Assembly: GCA_025175895.1 (NCBI GenBank)
Contig: CM045989.1
Coordinates: 20,329,928 to 20,393,927 of the forward strand
DNA length: 64,000 bases
Reading direction: 5' to 3'
DNA from: Wurfbainia villosa
Taxonomy: Eukaryota > Streptophyta > Magnoliopsida > Zingiberales > Zingiberaceae
Of the stretch, positions 1-10,131 are shown in pieces. A program made the translations under genes and the position numbers. The notes under the pieces are model-generated. The model saw only the letters and a list, made by a program, of their open reading frames with translations. It searched no databases and was not told the origin of the DNA. The first letter of the stretch is position 1, and each line of letters begins with the position of its first letter.

Positions 1-661
1 TCCGGCGACCCTCCGGTGATCTCCTCTAGGTTCGGTGATAAGGTGAGCTTCCATCTCTCCTTGGCCGGCCTCTATTCCTCCACCAAAAGCTGTCCAGTTT
101 TTCTGGACAGCTTGTTACTTTGTTGTCGGAGCATCGTTTGGACGACGGTTAGTGCTCCGATAGCGCCTAACTTACCGGGGATTTGATCTCCGGTAATCCT
201 CTGAGGTGGAGGACGAAGGATTCGTCAATTGGTTGACGAATACCTCTCCGGAGAAGCGAGTTTTGAGAACTCGTTTTAGGATCCGAATTTGGATTCGGAT
301 CGTGATCATCTCTCGATCACGTCGTCTTCAATACGAGGCTAGTAACCCGTATGAAGACGAAGCTCGTGACTTAGCGAAGTCATCCCGAGGAGCTCGGCGT
401 GGATACGGATAGAGACGATTCTTACGAGGATCGTTCCGGTTGATGCCGTTCCCGCTACACGTCATACGGAAGGTATAACGTAGATAATTTTCTTTTATTG
501 CAAATTTTAATTTACGGTTATGTCTACACTTGTTGTAATAGAATGCGTGTGTTGTGTGTGTTGTAATAAATATAGATTTATTATTTTTAATTGCTTCCGC
601 TGTGCTCATGTTTACGAAACATGATCGAACACACACACGCCGCGGTGCCGGAAACCCAACA
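1..661 (+). repeat. 5' LTR of element A (3' part only)
   Basis: It matches 7175-7827 along its whole length, with scattered substitutions and small indels clustered around 116-185. It ends in ..cccaaca, so the CA terminus is present, immediately before the primer site. The start of this LTR is outside the window. Short reading frames in it recur in the other LTR only because the LTR is repeated. Confidence 0.93.
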
Positions 662-662
662 G

Positions 663-674
663 TGGTATCAGAGC
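663..674 (+). promoter_or_regulatory. Primer binding site of element A (initiator tRNA-Met)
   Basis: The sequence tggtatcagagc lies one base after the LTR end. It is complementary to the 3' end of plant initiator tRNA-Met, the usual primer for minus-strand synthesis in plant Ty1/copia elements. Confidence 0.92.
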
Positions 675-861
675 CCAGGTTGTGTTTCGACATAATCGTA
701 AAATGGTTTTTTGATAGTCATAATGTATTTCTGGAAATTTTCTAATTTTGGAAATTTAGAAGTATTTATGGAAATTTTTCAATTTTGGAAAGTCTAGAAG
801 TATTTATGGAAATCTTCCACTTTTGGAAAGTTGGAAGTATTTATGGAAATTGATATTTTCC

Positions 862-1121
862 ATAAATAAAATATTTGATTAGATTCTGGAAATTTGTTTC
901 CTAATTTAATCATGATTTGATTTGGAAAATCAAATCTTAAAATATTTTATTTCCATAAGTAGTTTTAATGATTTAGGAAATTGGTTTCCTAAATAGATTT
1001 TCCTTAATCAAATAATTCCATGAATAAAATATGTGATTAGATTTGGAAATTTGTTTCCTAATTTAATTATGATTTGATTTGGAGAATCAAATCTTAAACA
1101 TATTTTATTTCCATAAATAGT
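862..1121 (+). repeat. Duplicated AT-rich palindromic unit in the leader of A
   Basis: About 100 bp at 865-962 recurs at 1022-1121, a period near 158 bp. Each copy begins with ataaaata-type sequence and ends with its rough complement (tattttatttccata), and contains gatttg/caaatc arms around a short spacer. Each copy could therefore fold into a long AT-rich hairpin. The copies differ by a few substitutions. Confidence 0.7.
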
Positions 1122-1355
1122 TATGACATATAAGGAAATATATACATGACATAATTGTATGCCATGTAATTGCATTAGATGCATAACATTATGCCATGCG
1201 TGTCGTGACATATAGATGTATGCCATGTATGCCATGCCATGTAGATAATAGTTATTTGCATGCAAAGAAGATGAGACATAAAAACCCTAACTCAATATTA
1301 AAGCCTACACCTTCCATTAATATGGTTAGAACCAGAGTTCTGTTTCTTGTTTGGG

Positions 1356-1772
1356 TTGTTGGACTCACTCCAAGCCCGGCTCGAACCTGAACATGTTCAA
1401 ATCATTGGAATAGTTTAACTCTAATATGGTAAGAGTCAGAGGTCAATCGTTAGTTTGGGTTGTTGGACTCACTCCAAGCCTGGCTAATTGGTTGAATGCG
1501 CTCTAACCATATTAAAACTATTTCGCGATTAATGAGTCGGCTTTAACTTGGAGCATCGATTTGTTGGACTCACTCCAAGGTCGATGTGAAGAGAGGTGAA
1601 GTTGGGTGCTATGCATATGATGCATACTTGTTAATGTGTTAACAACCCAATGTATGTGTAAACATTCAATTAGTTGATAGCACATTGTGATAGTTACATA
1701 TACATGATATGTAATCGGTATACTTGATACCCACCATCATAGCTAAGAATGGCTTGTTGGACTCACTCCAAG
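1356..1772 (+). repeat. Four copies of a conserved 19-nt hairpin motif
   Basis: The motif TTGTTGGACTCACTCCAAG occurs identically at 1356-1374, 1460-1478, 1561-1579 and 1754-1772. Inside it, TTGGA and TCCAA are perfect inverted repeats around the loop CTCAC. The flanks differ between copies but are complementary across the motif. The clearest are 1725-1749 against 1777-1798 (an arm of about 20 bp), 1423-1435 against 1501-1513 (12 of 13 positions), and catcga 1554-1559 against tcgatg 1581-1586. Conserved tip with covarying-looking stems points to an RNA element. Confidence 0.8.
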
Positions 1773-1951
1773 GTTGTTCTTATCTATGATGGATATCAGC
1801 CCATTCGGAGATGGACCTACGATCTCCCGAAGTGATTTAAGGGTTTTTGAAATTCTAAAAATGAATGGGATTTATAAATGTATATTGATGCATTTTAAAA
1901 ATCATTTTCTCATATATGCTCGTTTTGTATTTCTAGGTCAATAAATTGATC

Positions 1952-2537
1952 ATGACGTCTTTGAATTTGCGCACTATTTTGGATTCGAACAAACTGACTG
2001 GGCCGAACTTCTTGGACTGGCTTAGAAACTTGAGAATTGTTCTCAAGGTGAAAAGCTTGCAAATGTCCTCGAAGCGCCTCTTCCCGCCCGTCCTAGTGAC
2101 GATGCAACTCTGGACCAATTGTTGGCCTATCAGAAACATGTGAGTGATTCTGAACAAATGAGTTGCATCATGCTAGCCACGATGGAACCCAAGCTACGAA
2201 AGCAGCATGAGCATATGGATGCTCATATCGTAGTCCTTCATCTTTGTGAGTTGGTTGATGAGCAAGTGAGATTCGAAAGGTTCGAAGTATCAAAGCTCCT
2301 CTTCACCTCTGAGATGCTAGGAGGTTCATCTGTGATCGCTCAATATCTTTGAAGACCGTGGAGTCTTCTCGAAGCATGAGCGAGGGGCGGTCTTTAGTTG
2401 ATTCCTCGAAGAAAGGTTCTAAGAGGAAGTCAAAGGAACAGCAGAAGGGAAAGAAGAGAAGGGCTAAGAAGGTAGAACTAGCACAAAAGGAAACTTGCCA
2501 TCATTATGGCAAGGAGAGCCATTTGTGAAGAAAGTGC
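1952..2537 (+). pseudogene. Broken gag (capsid/nucleocapsid) of element A
   Basis: The start is taken at the ATG at 1952, which opens a copia-type gag N-terminus beginning MTSLNLRTILDSNKL with a conserved W-L region. Around 2040-2052 the reading frame shifts by one base and the gag match continues in another frame through about 2352. The nucleocapsid zinc knuckle (C-x2-C-x4-H-x4-C) can be read at 2496-2537, but its second Cys is Tyr and a Trp codon is TGA. Both changes fit C-to-T type decay. Gag normally coats the RNA in virus-like particles; this copy cannot. Confidence 0.8.
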
Positions 2538-2555
2538 AAGATTTATCTTGAGTTC

Positions 2556-4060
2556 GTGAAGAAGGATAAGGCATCGGATGCCCCATCTTCTTCAGAAATC
2601 TTCTTTATTGATTGTCATTCTATTTCCTCAAACACTTGGGTATTAGATACTGGGTGTGGCTCACATATATGTAATGACATACATGGGCTAAGGAATAGAA
2701 GAAGACTCGTCAAGGGAGAGTCAAATTTACGTGTTGGGAATGGAGCAACGGTTGCTGCACTCGCCATCGGAACGTATTTGTTGGAACTCCCTGTAGGACT
2801 TGTCTTAGAACTGGACAATTGCTTTTATGTTCCTTCGTTGATAAAGAACATTATTTCTATTTCTTGATTAAATAGAAATGGTTTCCATTTAACGTTTAGT
2901 AACAATTGTTGTTATATAACTTTGAATGGCGTACTTTATGGAACTGGAACTTTGAGTAATGGCATTTATACGTTGGACGTATCCAGTGACATTTTCAATA
3001 TCGAAGCGAGCAACACGCGTGCTCGAAAGGATAATCACATAGACTCCTATATGTGGCATTGTCGTCTTGGCCATATAAGCAAGAAACGCATGTCCGAATT
3101 ACACCGATGTGGAATTCTGGAATCATTTGAATTGGATTCATACGATACATGCGAATTATGCTTAAAAGGCTAGATGACTAAGTTACCTTTTACTGGAAAA
3201 GGTGAACGAGTGGGAGAGTTACTAGGTTTAGTACATACTGATGTATGTGGACCTATGTCAACTCAAGCATTAGGAGGCTATAGCTACTTCATTACCTTCA
3301 CCGATGATCACTCACGGTTTGGGTATGTGTTCTTGATGAAACACAAGTCCAAGCCTTTGAAAGGTTCAAAGAATTGAAATGAAGTAGAGAAACAACATGA
3401 CAAGAGTATTAAAATACTTTGATCGGATCGAGGTGGTGAATACTTAAGTCAAGAGTTTCTTGATTATCTAAGAGACAATGGCATATTGTCTCAATGGACT
3501 CCGCCCTATACACCACAGCATAATGGTGTATCCGAGGCGTAATCTTAGGACCTTGTTGGACATGGTCAGTCAATGATGAATCATGCAACTCTTCCCAAGT
3601 CCTTTTGGGGTTATGCACTTGACATTTACTTGTTAAATGTAATGCCTACCAAGGTAGTCTCAACTACTCCATATGAGATATGGAATGGTAAGAAACCTCA
3701 TGTATCTTACTTGAAGATATGGGGTCAGTCTGCTTATGTGAAGCGGGTTTGATCGACAGTCGATAAATGTCTATTTATTGGATACCCTAAGGAAACAAGG
3801 GGTTACCAATTCTATCATCTGTGGAACAAAAGGTGTTTGTTTCAAGGCATGTGTGTTTCTAGAGAAAGAGTTTCTCTTGCAAGAAAACAAGGGAGTGTCG
3901 TCGAGCTTGAGGAGGCTCGAGAGACTCAAATAGACATTAATGAGATACGGTGAAGCACACAGTAGGCAACTCATAGTGATGAGCAATCGGTGGACCTATT
4001 ATAACACCACATCTTCGTAGATCACGTAGAACACGCAATATTCAGAGATATGGATTTCTC
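2556..4060 (+). pseudogene. Broken protease and integrase region of element A
   Basis: The aspartic protease active-site DTG is at about 2646 (residue 31 of the frame opening at 2556). The next frame (2922-3173) has the GAG-pre-integrase and the H-H-C-C zinc module (WHCRLGH, then CELC), ending in a TAG at 3171-3173. The integrase core continues at 3174-3377 with HTDVCGP and TDDHSRFGYVF. After 3377 the frame is lost, but the region read near 3420-3540 still shows the second catalytic Asp in a DRGGEY context and a PQHNGV stretch before the expected Glu. At least four stops or shifts interrupt it. Confidence 0.8.
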
Positions 4061-4078
4061 GTAAGTGAATCGAACGAC

Positions 4079-5590
4079 GTGTTACTCATTGATGATGAGG
4101 AGCCTACCAGTTATGAAGAAGTGCTGACAAGTTCAGAAAGGGATAAGTGGCTTGGTGCCATGAAGTCGGAAATGGATTCCATGTACGAAAACCAAGTTTG
4201 GAACTTGGTTAACCCACCTGAAGGCATAAAGCCTATAGGGTGCAAGTGGGTTTTCAAGAAGAAAACCGACATGGATGGTAATGTGATTACCTATAAGGCT
4301 AGATTGGTGGCGAAAGGATATCGTCAAAAACAAGGTGTTGATTATGACGAAACCTATTCGCCTGTAGCTATGCTTAAATCCATTCGGATGCTCCTGGCCA
4401 TAGCAGCTCATTATGATTATGAGATATGGCAGATGGATGTGAAAACAGCTTTCCTTAATGGAAACTTGCTCGAGGACGTGTATATGATACAGCCTGAGGG
4501 TTTCACATCGGTTGATAAAACCAAGGTATGCAAGTTGCGACGATTCATTTATGGATTGAAGCAAGCATCCAGGAGCTGGAATATCCGTTTTGATGAGACG
4601 ATCAAAAAATTTGATTTCTCACAAAATCCAGACGAACCTTGTGTGTACAAGAAGGTTAGTGGGAGTGCAGTCGTGTTCCTAGTATTGTATGTCGATGACA
4701 TATTACTTATAGGAAACGATGTGTCAATCTTACAGTCAGTTAAGGTTTGATTATCCAAGACATTCTCCATGAAAGACCTGGGAGAAGCAACCTACATCCT
4801 TGGGATTAAGATCTATAGAGATAGATCGAAACGGTTGCTTGGTCTTTCGCAGTCTACATATATAGACCGAGTGCTAAAGAGGTTTAGCATGTCGGAATCC
4901 AAGAAAGATTATCTACCCATCGGGCATGGGGTACACCTTTCGAAGTCTATGTGTCCGCGCACAGAAGACGAGAGGATTTGCATGAGTGAGATTCCCTATG
5001 CATCCGCAATAGGATCTATCATGTATGCTATGTTATGTACAAGGCCCGATGTATAAATCGTGCGCTCACGAGTGTCACGGCGGATACCAATCCGATCGAG
5101 GAATGGATCATTGGGTGATTAAGCGATCCTTAAGTACTTGAGAAGAACTAAGGATGTGTTCCTAATATATGGAGAAGGGTACATGGTGATACGTGGGTAT
5201 ACGGATGCGACCCGGATGACAAGGATGATTCCATGTCTCAGTCTGGGTATGTATTAACCTAGAATGGAGGCGCAATAAGTTGGAAAGGTTCCAAGCTTGA
5301 CACTATAGCGGATTCTGCCACTAAGGCAGAATACGTTGCAGCTTTGGAAGCAGCAAAGGAAGCGGTTTGGATCAAGTAGTTCATCTATGAACTTGATGTG
5401 GCCTCATCAATGATCCAAACATGTGCTTCGCCGCTATCATCTTATCAGAGAGATCATAAGTAGGAACGAAATACAAATCGAGAAAATTCCCACTGAAAGG
5501 AACTTAGCGGATCCTTTGACTAAAGCATTACCTCAAAGTAAGTTTGAGGGTCATGTTAGAGCTTATGGTATTCGATACCGTAGCGATTGA
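4079..5590 (+). pseudogene. Broken reverse transcriptase and RNase H of element A
   Basis: The frame 4079-4750 carries a good copia RT: QMDVKTAFLNG (residues 118-128), IYGLKQASRSW (157-167) and the polymerase YVDD box (residues 204-207, nt 4688-4699). A TGA at 4748 replaces an expected Trp, and the same frame resumes to 5056 with the RT connection region. Beyond that, RNase H is recognisable near 5300-5390 (AEYVAALEAAKEAVW) but has stops and missing pieces. RT and RNase H copy the RNA genome into DNA. This is the best-preserved enzyme segment of A, yet it is not functional as read. Confidence 0.85.
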
Positions 5591-5599
5591 CATTAGGCC

Positions 5600-5610
5600 A
5601 AGTGGGAGTC
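5600..5610 (+). promoter_or_regulatory. Polypurine tract of element A
   Basis: The tract aagtgggagtc lies directly before the TG of the 3' LTR, where plus-strand DNA synthesis is primed. Confidence 0.85.
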
Positions 5611-7827
5611 TGTTAGTAATATATGAGAGATGTCCTAAGGCAATCGCCTTATGTATGAACCATTTATATGATAAATGAAGATTCACTATTTGAGTATACA
5701 TGTTTAATGTATTTGATTGGATCTTAAACTCATTTACTGAATGTCCATGATGCGATTCACAGCATGAGGGAATTTGTGATTGGATCACAACTAGTGAGTA
5801 TCTCTACATGTGTAATTGTGATGTATCGAAATTATCCCTAGTCGATGAATTGATGGATTTGGACACCATCAATTCTGTCGAGACTAGCACGAGGTATACT
5901 CCTTGGTATATCCAAGCAGCTGATTCTCACTGGCTGGAGACATAGTGATGTCCGGAGTTAATCGTGGATGCTAGTTATGGTAACTAGTTCATTGGAGTGA
6001 CCAGCCGTAAGACTTCATATGGTTCTCTGCATATATAGATATGTCAATGAAGTTCTTACCGTGGCTTAAGTGCGATGTTCTTTTGACTTGCGGTATTCAA
6101 GTCATCTTGATCATGGAGACTTATGCTTTGACATCTTAAGCAAACATCTCCGAGGAGATGTGGACCCGGGATGATTGGGTACAAGTCAAAATGATCGAAG
6201 GTGTTTGAATAGCCTATAAAGGATTCACCACTCCTTGCGAGGAGATGTATACCCATGGCCTCTCGTCGGATTGTTACTAAAGTCTTTGGCCAAAGCATTA
6301 CATGTTTAGAGTAAAGTACTCTTCGATACATGTGGAGTAACTTGAATCCGTAGGACGAGGAAATGATACTTGGGCTAGGTGTGACGTAGTCAGCCTAGTG
6401 GGGACTGACACAATAGACCATGTCCTGAACCAAGTGGGTATAAGATGAGTGAAGGGAATGGGGTACGATTCATTCGAGCTACTGAAGGGTTTCAGAAATA
6501 GTTCTGGATCAACCGTTGATCTTTTCGGTTAATTGGGGATCATGATGTACTACTAGGTGCCACTCATGATCGTTTTATAATTAATGGTTAATTATAAACG
6601 GCCAACATAAACCGAGAACCTATTTGGTCACACGCACAACGAGTGTAATCCAAAGGATTTAAAACGAGCTTGAGAATGAGATTCTCAGACCGAGAGAAAC
6701 TATGTTTGGTTGGACCAAACATAAAGCGAGCATGAAATTGTTTGATCGCAATGGAAGCGTGGATGGGCCGTGTCTTATGAAGACATAATGGATGGACCAA
6801 AATGGTTTGGTTCTAATCCAATGGATGAGAATAAACCAAAGGGTTTGGTTTATATTAAACGAATGAACCAAAGGTTGGTTCGGTTCGTTTTAACTTAAAA
6901 TAAACCATCATGGTTTGATTTATTTTAACTTATCTTAATGGAGCGGGTTAACGGGCTTTATGGATATGATCCATTAACCATTAAGAGAATTAGTTCTCTA
7001 TAAAATAGGGCTTAAACCCTAATCCTTAAACCCTAATTGGAGTTGCCGCCCAACCTAGTTGTGCCGCCCCCTCCATCTCCTCCACTAGTTGGCGCCAACC
7101 CTAGGTGTGCCGCCGCCCAGCCTTTGTGCCACCGTCCAAGTCATTGCCGGCGACCAAGCTTCAGCCGGTGAACCTCCGGCGACCCTCCGGTGATCTCCTC
7201 TAGGTTCGGTGATAAGGTGAGCTTCCATCTCTCCTTGGCCGGCCTCTATTCCTCCACCAAAAGCTGTCCAGTTTTTCTGGACAGCTTGTTACCTGTTGTC
7301 GAGCATCGTTTGGGCGGCGGTAGTGCTCGATAGCGCCTAACTTACGATTTGATCTCCGGTAATCCTCTGAGGTGGAGGACGAAGGATTCGTCAATTGGTT
7401 GACGAATACCTCTCCGGAGAAGCGAGTTTTGAGAACTCGTTTTAGGATCCGAATTTGGATTCGGATCGTGATCATCTCTCGATCACGTCGTCTTCAATAC
7501 GAGGCTAGTAACCCGTACGAAGACGAAGCTCGTGACTTAGCGAAGTCATCCCGAGGAGCTCGGCGTGGATACGGATAGAGACGATTCTTACGAGGTTCGT
7601 TCCGGTTGATGCCGTTCCCGCTACACGTCATACGGAAGGTATAACGTAGATAATTTTCTTTTATTGCAAATTTTAATTTACGGTTATGTCTACACTTGTT
7701 GTAATAGCATGCGTGTGTTGTGTGTATTGTAATAAATATAGATTTATTATTTTTAATTGCTTTCGCTGTGCTCATGTTTACGAAACATGATCGAACACAC
7801 ACACGCCGCGGTGCCGGAAACCCAACA
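5611..7827 (+). repeat. 3' LTR of element A, complete
   Basis: It is 2217 bp and runs from TGTTAG to ..CCAACA. Its last 653 bp match 1-661. It is followed by gtggg, which is also the sequence at the unoccupied site in a related LTR (34108-34112), as expected for a 5-bp target duplication. The part before the TATA box (5611-6990) would be U3. No coding capacity is credible inside. Confidence 0.92.
6999..7005 (+). promoter_or_regulatory. Probable TATA box of the A LTR
   Basis: tataaaa lies within ttctctataaaatagggc, in the part of the LTR where U3 should end. Transcription would begin some 30 bp downstream, near 7030. The matching region of the 5' LTR is outside the window. Confidence 0.6.
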
Positions 7828-9241
7828 GTGGGCGCCGGCCACCAAAGGAGGAAGAAGAAACAAAACTTTCTTTATTTGGTGCCACCCAAACCTTCTAAAC
7901 CCTAAGCCTCCAAACCCTAATCCTAGCTTTCCTTATTGCCGACCATGGAAGAGGGGAAGAAGAATCGGATGAGCTCTTGCTAAGGTAGAGAGGAGAAGAA
8001 TAGGGGCCGGCCAACCTTTGGAAGAAGAAGGAACACCTCCTTGAGTTGCCGCCCACCCCTAGCTCCCAAAACCCTAACCCTAGCCACCACTCCCAATCCT
8101 AATCTAATTAGGATTGGTTGCCGCCCAAGCTAATCCCCTCATCCATCCTCTTTTTTGCCGCCCACTTCATGACTCTATTTATAGAGTTGGGCTCAAGCCA
8201 TGATTTAATCTCCTCCATTGGTTCTAGGGATTTAATCTCAACCGTCGGATCTAGAGATTTAATCTCAACCGTCGGATCTTAGAGATTTAATCTCTACCTA
8301 TGGATCTTGGAGTTTTGTTTCTATCCATTGGATCTAAGCTTCATGAGGTGTTAATAGGCTACATTAGGGACCATGAGGAGGAGTTGGGTCTTGGCCACCC
8401 ATGGATCAAGCCCACATAAAGTCCGATCCACTAATGATGATCCAATCCACTAAAGGTTCATCATTGATCTACCTCACCAACCCCCATATGATAATATGGG
8501 CTCCATATATTATTTGTACATTTTCTCCCCGTGTTTAAGATATCGAATGTCCATCGATTAATTATTTTACTGACCATTAATTAATCAACATCTAACTCCT
8601 TGAGTAGTACCACTCAACCTTTTCATCATGCCGGACCAAGTCCACCTGCAGGGTTTACATGATGAACCTTATGAGCTCCTCAAGGGGACATCATCATCTT
8701 AATATATAAGACACGGTTTCCTCCTATAATCAATGACACACCATATAAATAATATCATCTCCCAACTTACCGAGCCTATCGATTTAATCTATAAATCTCG
8801 CCCATTGGTAAATCAAAGAGATGAGTACTAAGTATATGTGCCAGTTATTATATCGGGATTAAGAGCATGTACTAAATAATATCTGAGGTCCAATTCGATT
8901 ATGTAGTCAGCAATAAATCGAATCACCTCTAAGTCGGTCCTGCTCAATACACATAAATTGCACCAGTGTGATTCTATGGTAAAGACAAACCAATATCAAA
9001 CCACACTACAACCATTCCGATGGTTTGTCCAAAGTCATCTCGGTTGTGAGCCTTTACTTATACTTTTCAAGGGGCCGATAACATGAACTCCTGTATGACA
9101 CCACACACCATGTTATCTACAATGTAAAGTATTAGACAATATTGCATAACCATAAAAATATGCAAACAATGATCACGTGATTCTTATTCCAAAATAAAGA
9201 TGTTTACACAAAAGATAGACTTTTCAGTATACATCCCTACA
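7828..9241 (-). repeat. Left (3') LTR of the B array, part right of element A
   Basis: It aligns with 34108-35384, 27650-28928 and 47890-49309 and ends in ..catccctaca. On the minus strand this is the LTR start TGTAGGG. Near 8178-8183, tttata (TATA box on the minus strand, ctataaatag) lies beside two to three copies of the accgtcggatc repeat. The region around 8640-8820 is uninverted, unlike the two middle LTRs of the array. Confidence 0.9.
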
Positions 9242-9252
9242 ATCTCCCACTT
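9242..9252 (-). promoter_or_regulatory. Polypurine tract of B1
   Basis: The minus strand reads aagtgggagat directly before the LTR. The same tract is at 28929-28939 (B2) and 35385-35395 (B3). Confidence 0.85.
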
Positions 9253-9274
9253 ATACTAAAAGACTATGCTATCC

Positions 9275-10131
9275 TCAAACTGCCATACATCTGATCCCCA
9301 TTACCTGCACATGTCTATCAAAAGCTCTCGCTGGAAGGGCCTTAGTGAAAGGATCTGCCAGGTTATCCTCCGATGCAATCATGACCACAACAACTTCTCC
9401 TCTCTTTACGATTTCTCATATCACGTGGTACTTGCGCTCTATGTGTTTACTAGCCTTATGGGCTCGTGGTTCCTTCGAGTTTGCAACTGTACCACTATTA
9501 TCACAATAAATTGTGATAGTTCTGGGCAAACCAGGAATCACATCCAAGTCCATTAGGAAGTTCCTGAGCCATACAGCTTCTTTGGCTGCCTCAGAGGCTG
9601 CAACATACTCAGCTTCCATGGTGGAGTCTGCCACACATTTCTGCTTGACACTCCTTCATACAATGGCTCCACCTCCCAAAATAACATAAAACCTGAGGTA
9701 GACTTACTGTTATCCCTATCTGATTGGAAGTCAAAATTCGTGTAACCCACAGGGAGTAATTGGTCTGCCAGGTAGACCAGCATATAATCCCTAGTCCTTC
9801 TCAGGTACTTCAATATATGCTTTACTGCAGTCCAATGTCCCTGTCCTGGATTACTCTGATATCTGATGATCATGCTCACGGCAAAGCAGATATCTGGTCT
9901 CGTACAGAGCATCGCATACATGAGGCTTCCTACTGCCGAAGCATAAGGAACCGCCTTCATCTCCTCTATCTCCTCAGATGATCTAGGACACATCTCCTTA
10001 GATAAAGGAACTCCGTCCCTGAAAGGTAGAAAACCCTTCTTGCAGTTCTGCATGCTAAAACGCTCCATAATCGTGTCTATGTTTGAAGCTTGGGATTAGC
10101 ACAACATCCTTTTCCTGTGATCCCTTATAAC
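9275..10131 (-). pseudogene. B1 RNase H and C-terminal RT fragment
   Basis: Two overlapping minus-strand frames cover it. The segment 9553-10068 has the RT connection (FSMQNCKKGFLPFRDGVPLS, YASAVGSLMYAMLCTRPDI) and enters RNase H. The segment 9416-9634 holds the RNase H motif ADSTMEAEYVAASEAAKEAVW and the IYCDNSGTVANSKEPRAHK block. They are separated by a frameshift near 9630. The end is set by a stop at 9275-9277. The gene is cut on its upstream side by the solo LTR at 10132; RT resumes at 12043 after one copy of the ataac duplication. Confidence 0.85.

Larger units (their letters stand above)
675..1951 (+). other. Long structured 5' leader of element A, no gene
   Basis: This 1.28-kb stretch separates the primer site from the gag start and has no credible reading frame. 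Its first part (about 740-1125) is AT-rich, with repeated tatttatggaaat and ggaaatt blocks and a duplicated palindromic unit. Its middle part (1135-1250) repeats atgccatg. Its last part (1320-1800) holds four copies of a 19-nt motif inside hairpins. Such a repeat-rich leader suggests RNA structure used for packaging, dimerisation or translation start; that is inference. Confidence 0.75.
1..7827 (+). mobile_element. Element A: Ty1/copia LTR retrotransposon, 5' LTR cut by window edge
   Basis: The 5' LTR remnant ends at 661. It is followed by a tRNA-Met primer site, a long leader, gag, then PR, IN, RT and RNase H in that order, a polypurine tract and a complete 3' LTR. PR-IN-RT-RH is the Ty1/copia order. 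Base 1 corresponds to base 7175 of the 3' LTR, so about 1.56 kb of the 5' LTR lies outside the window. The right flank (gtggg, then sequence matching the B-family LTR) shows that A inserted in a B LTR; the same gtgggca context is uninterrupted at 34108-34114. The coding region is broken by frameshifts and stops, so A is a dead copy. The lineage within Ty1/copia is not settled. Confidence 0.93.

Noticed and set aside
206..412. 68-codon plus-strand frame identical at 7372-7578
   Set aside because: Both lie in the LTRs of element A; identity reflects the repeat, not selection on a protein.
7890..8100. aaaccctaa and ccctaaccct strings resembling plant telomere repeats
   Set aside because: Only one or two units each, scattered in LTR leader sequence of several elements; not a telomere array.
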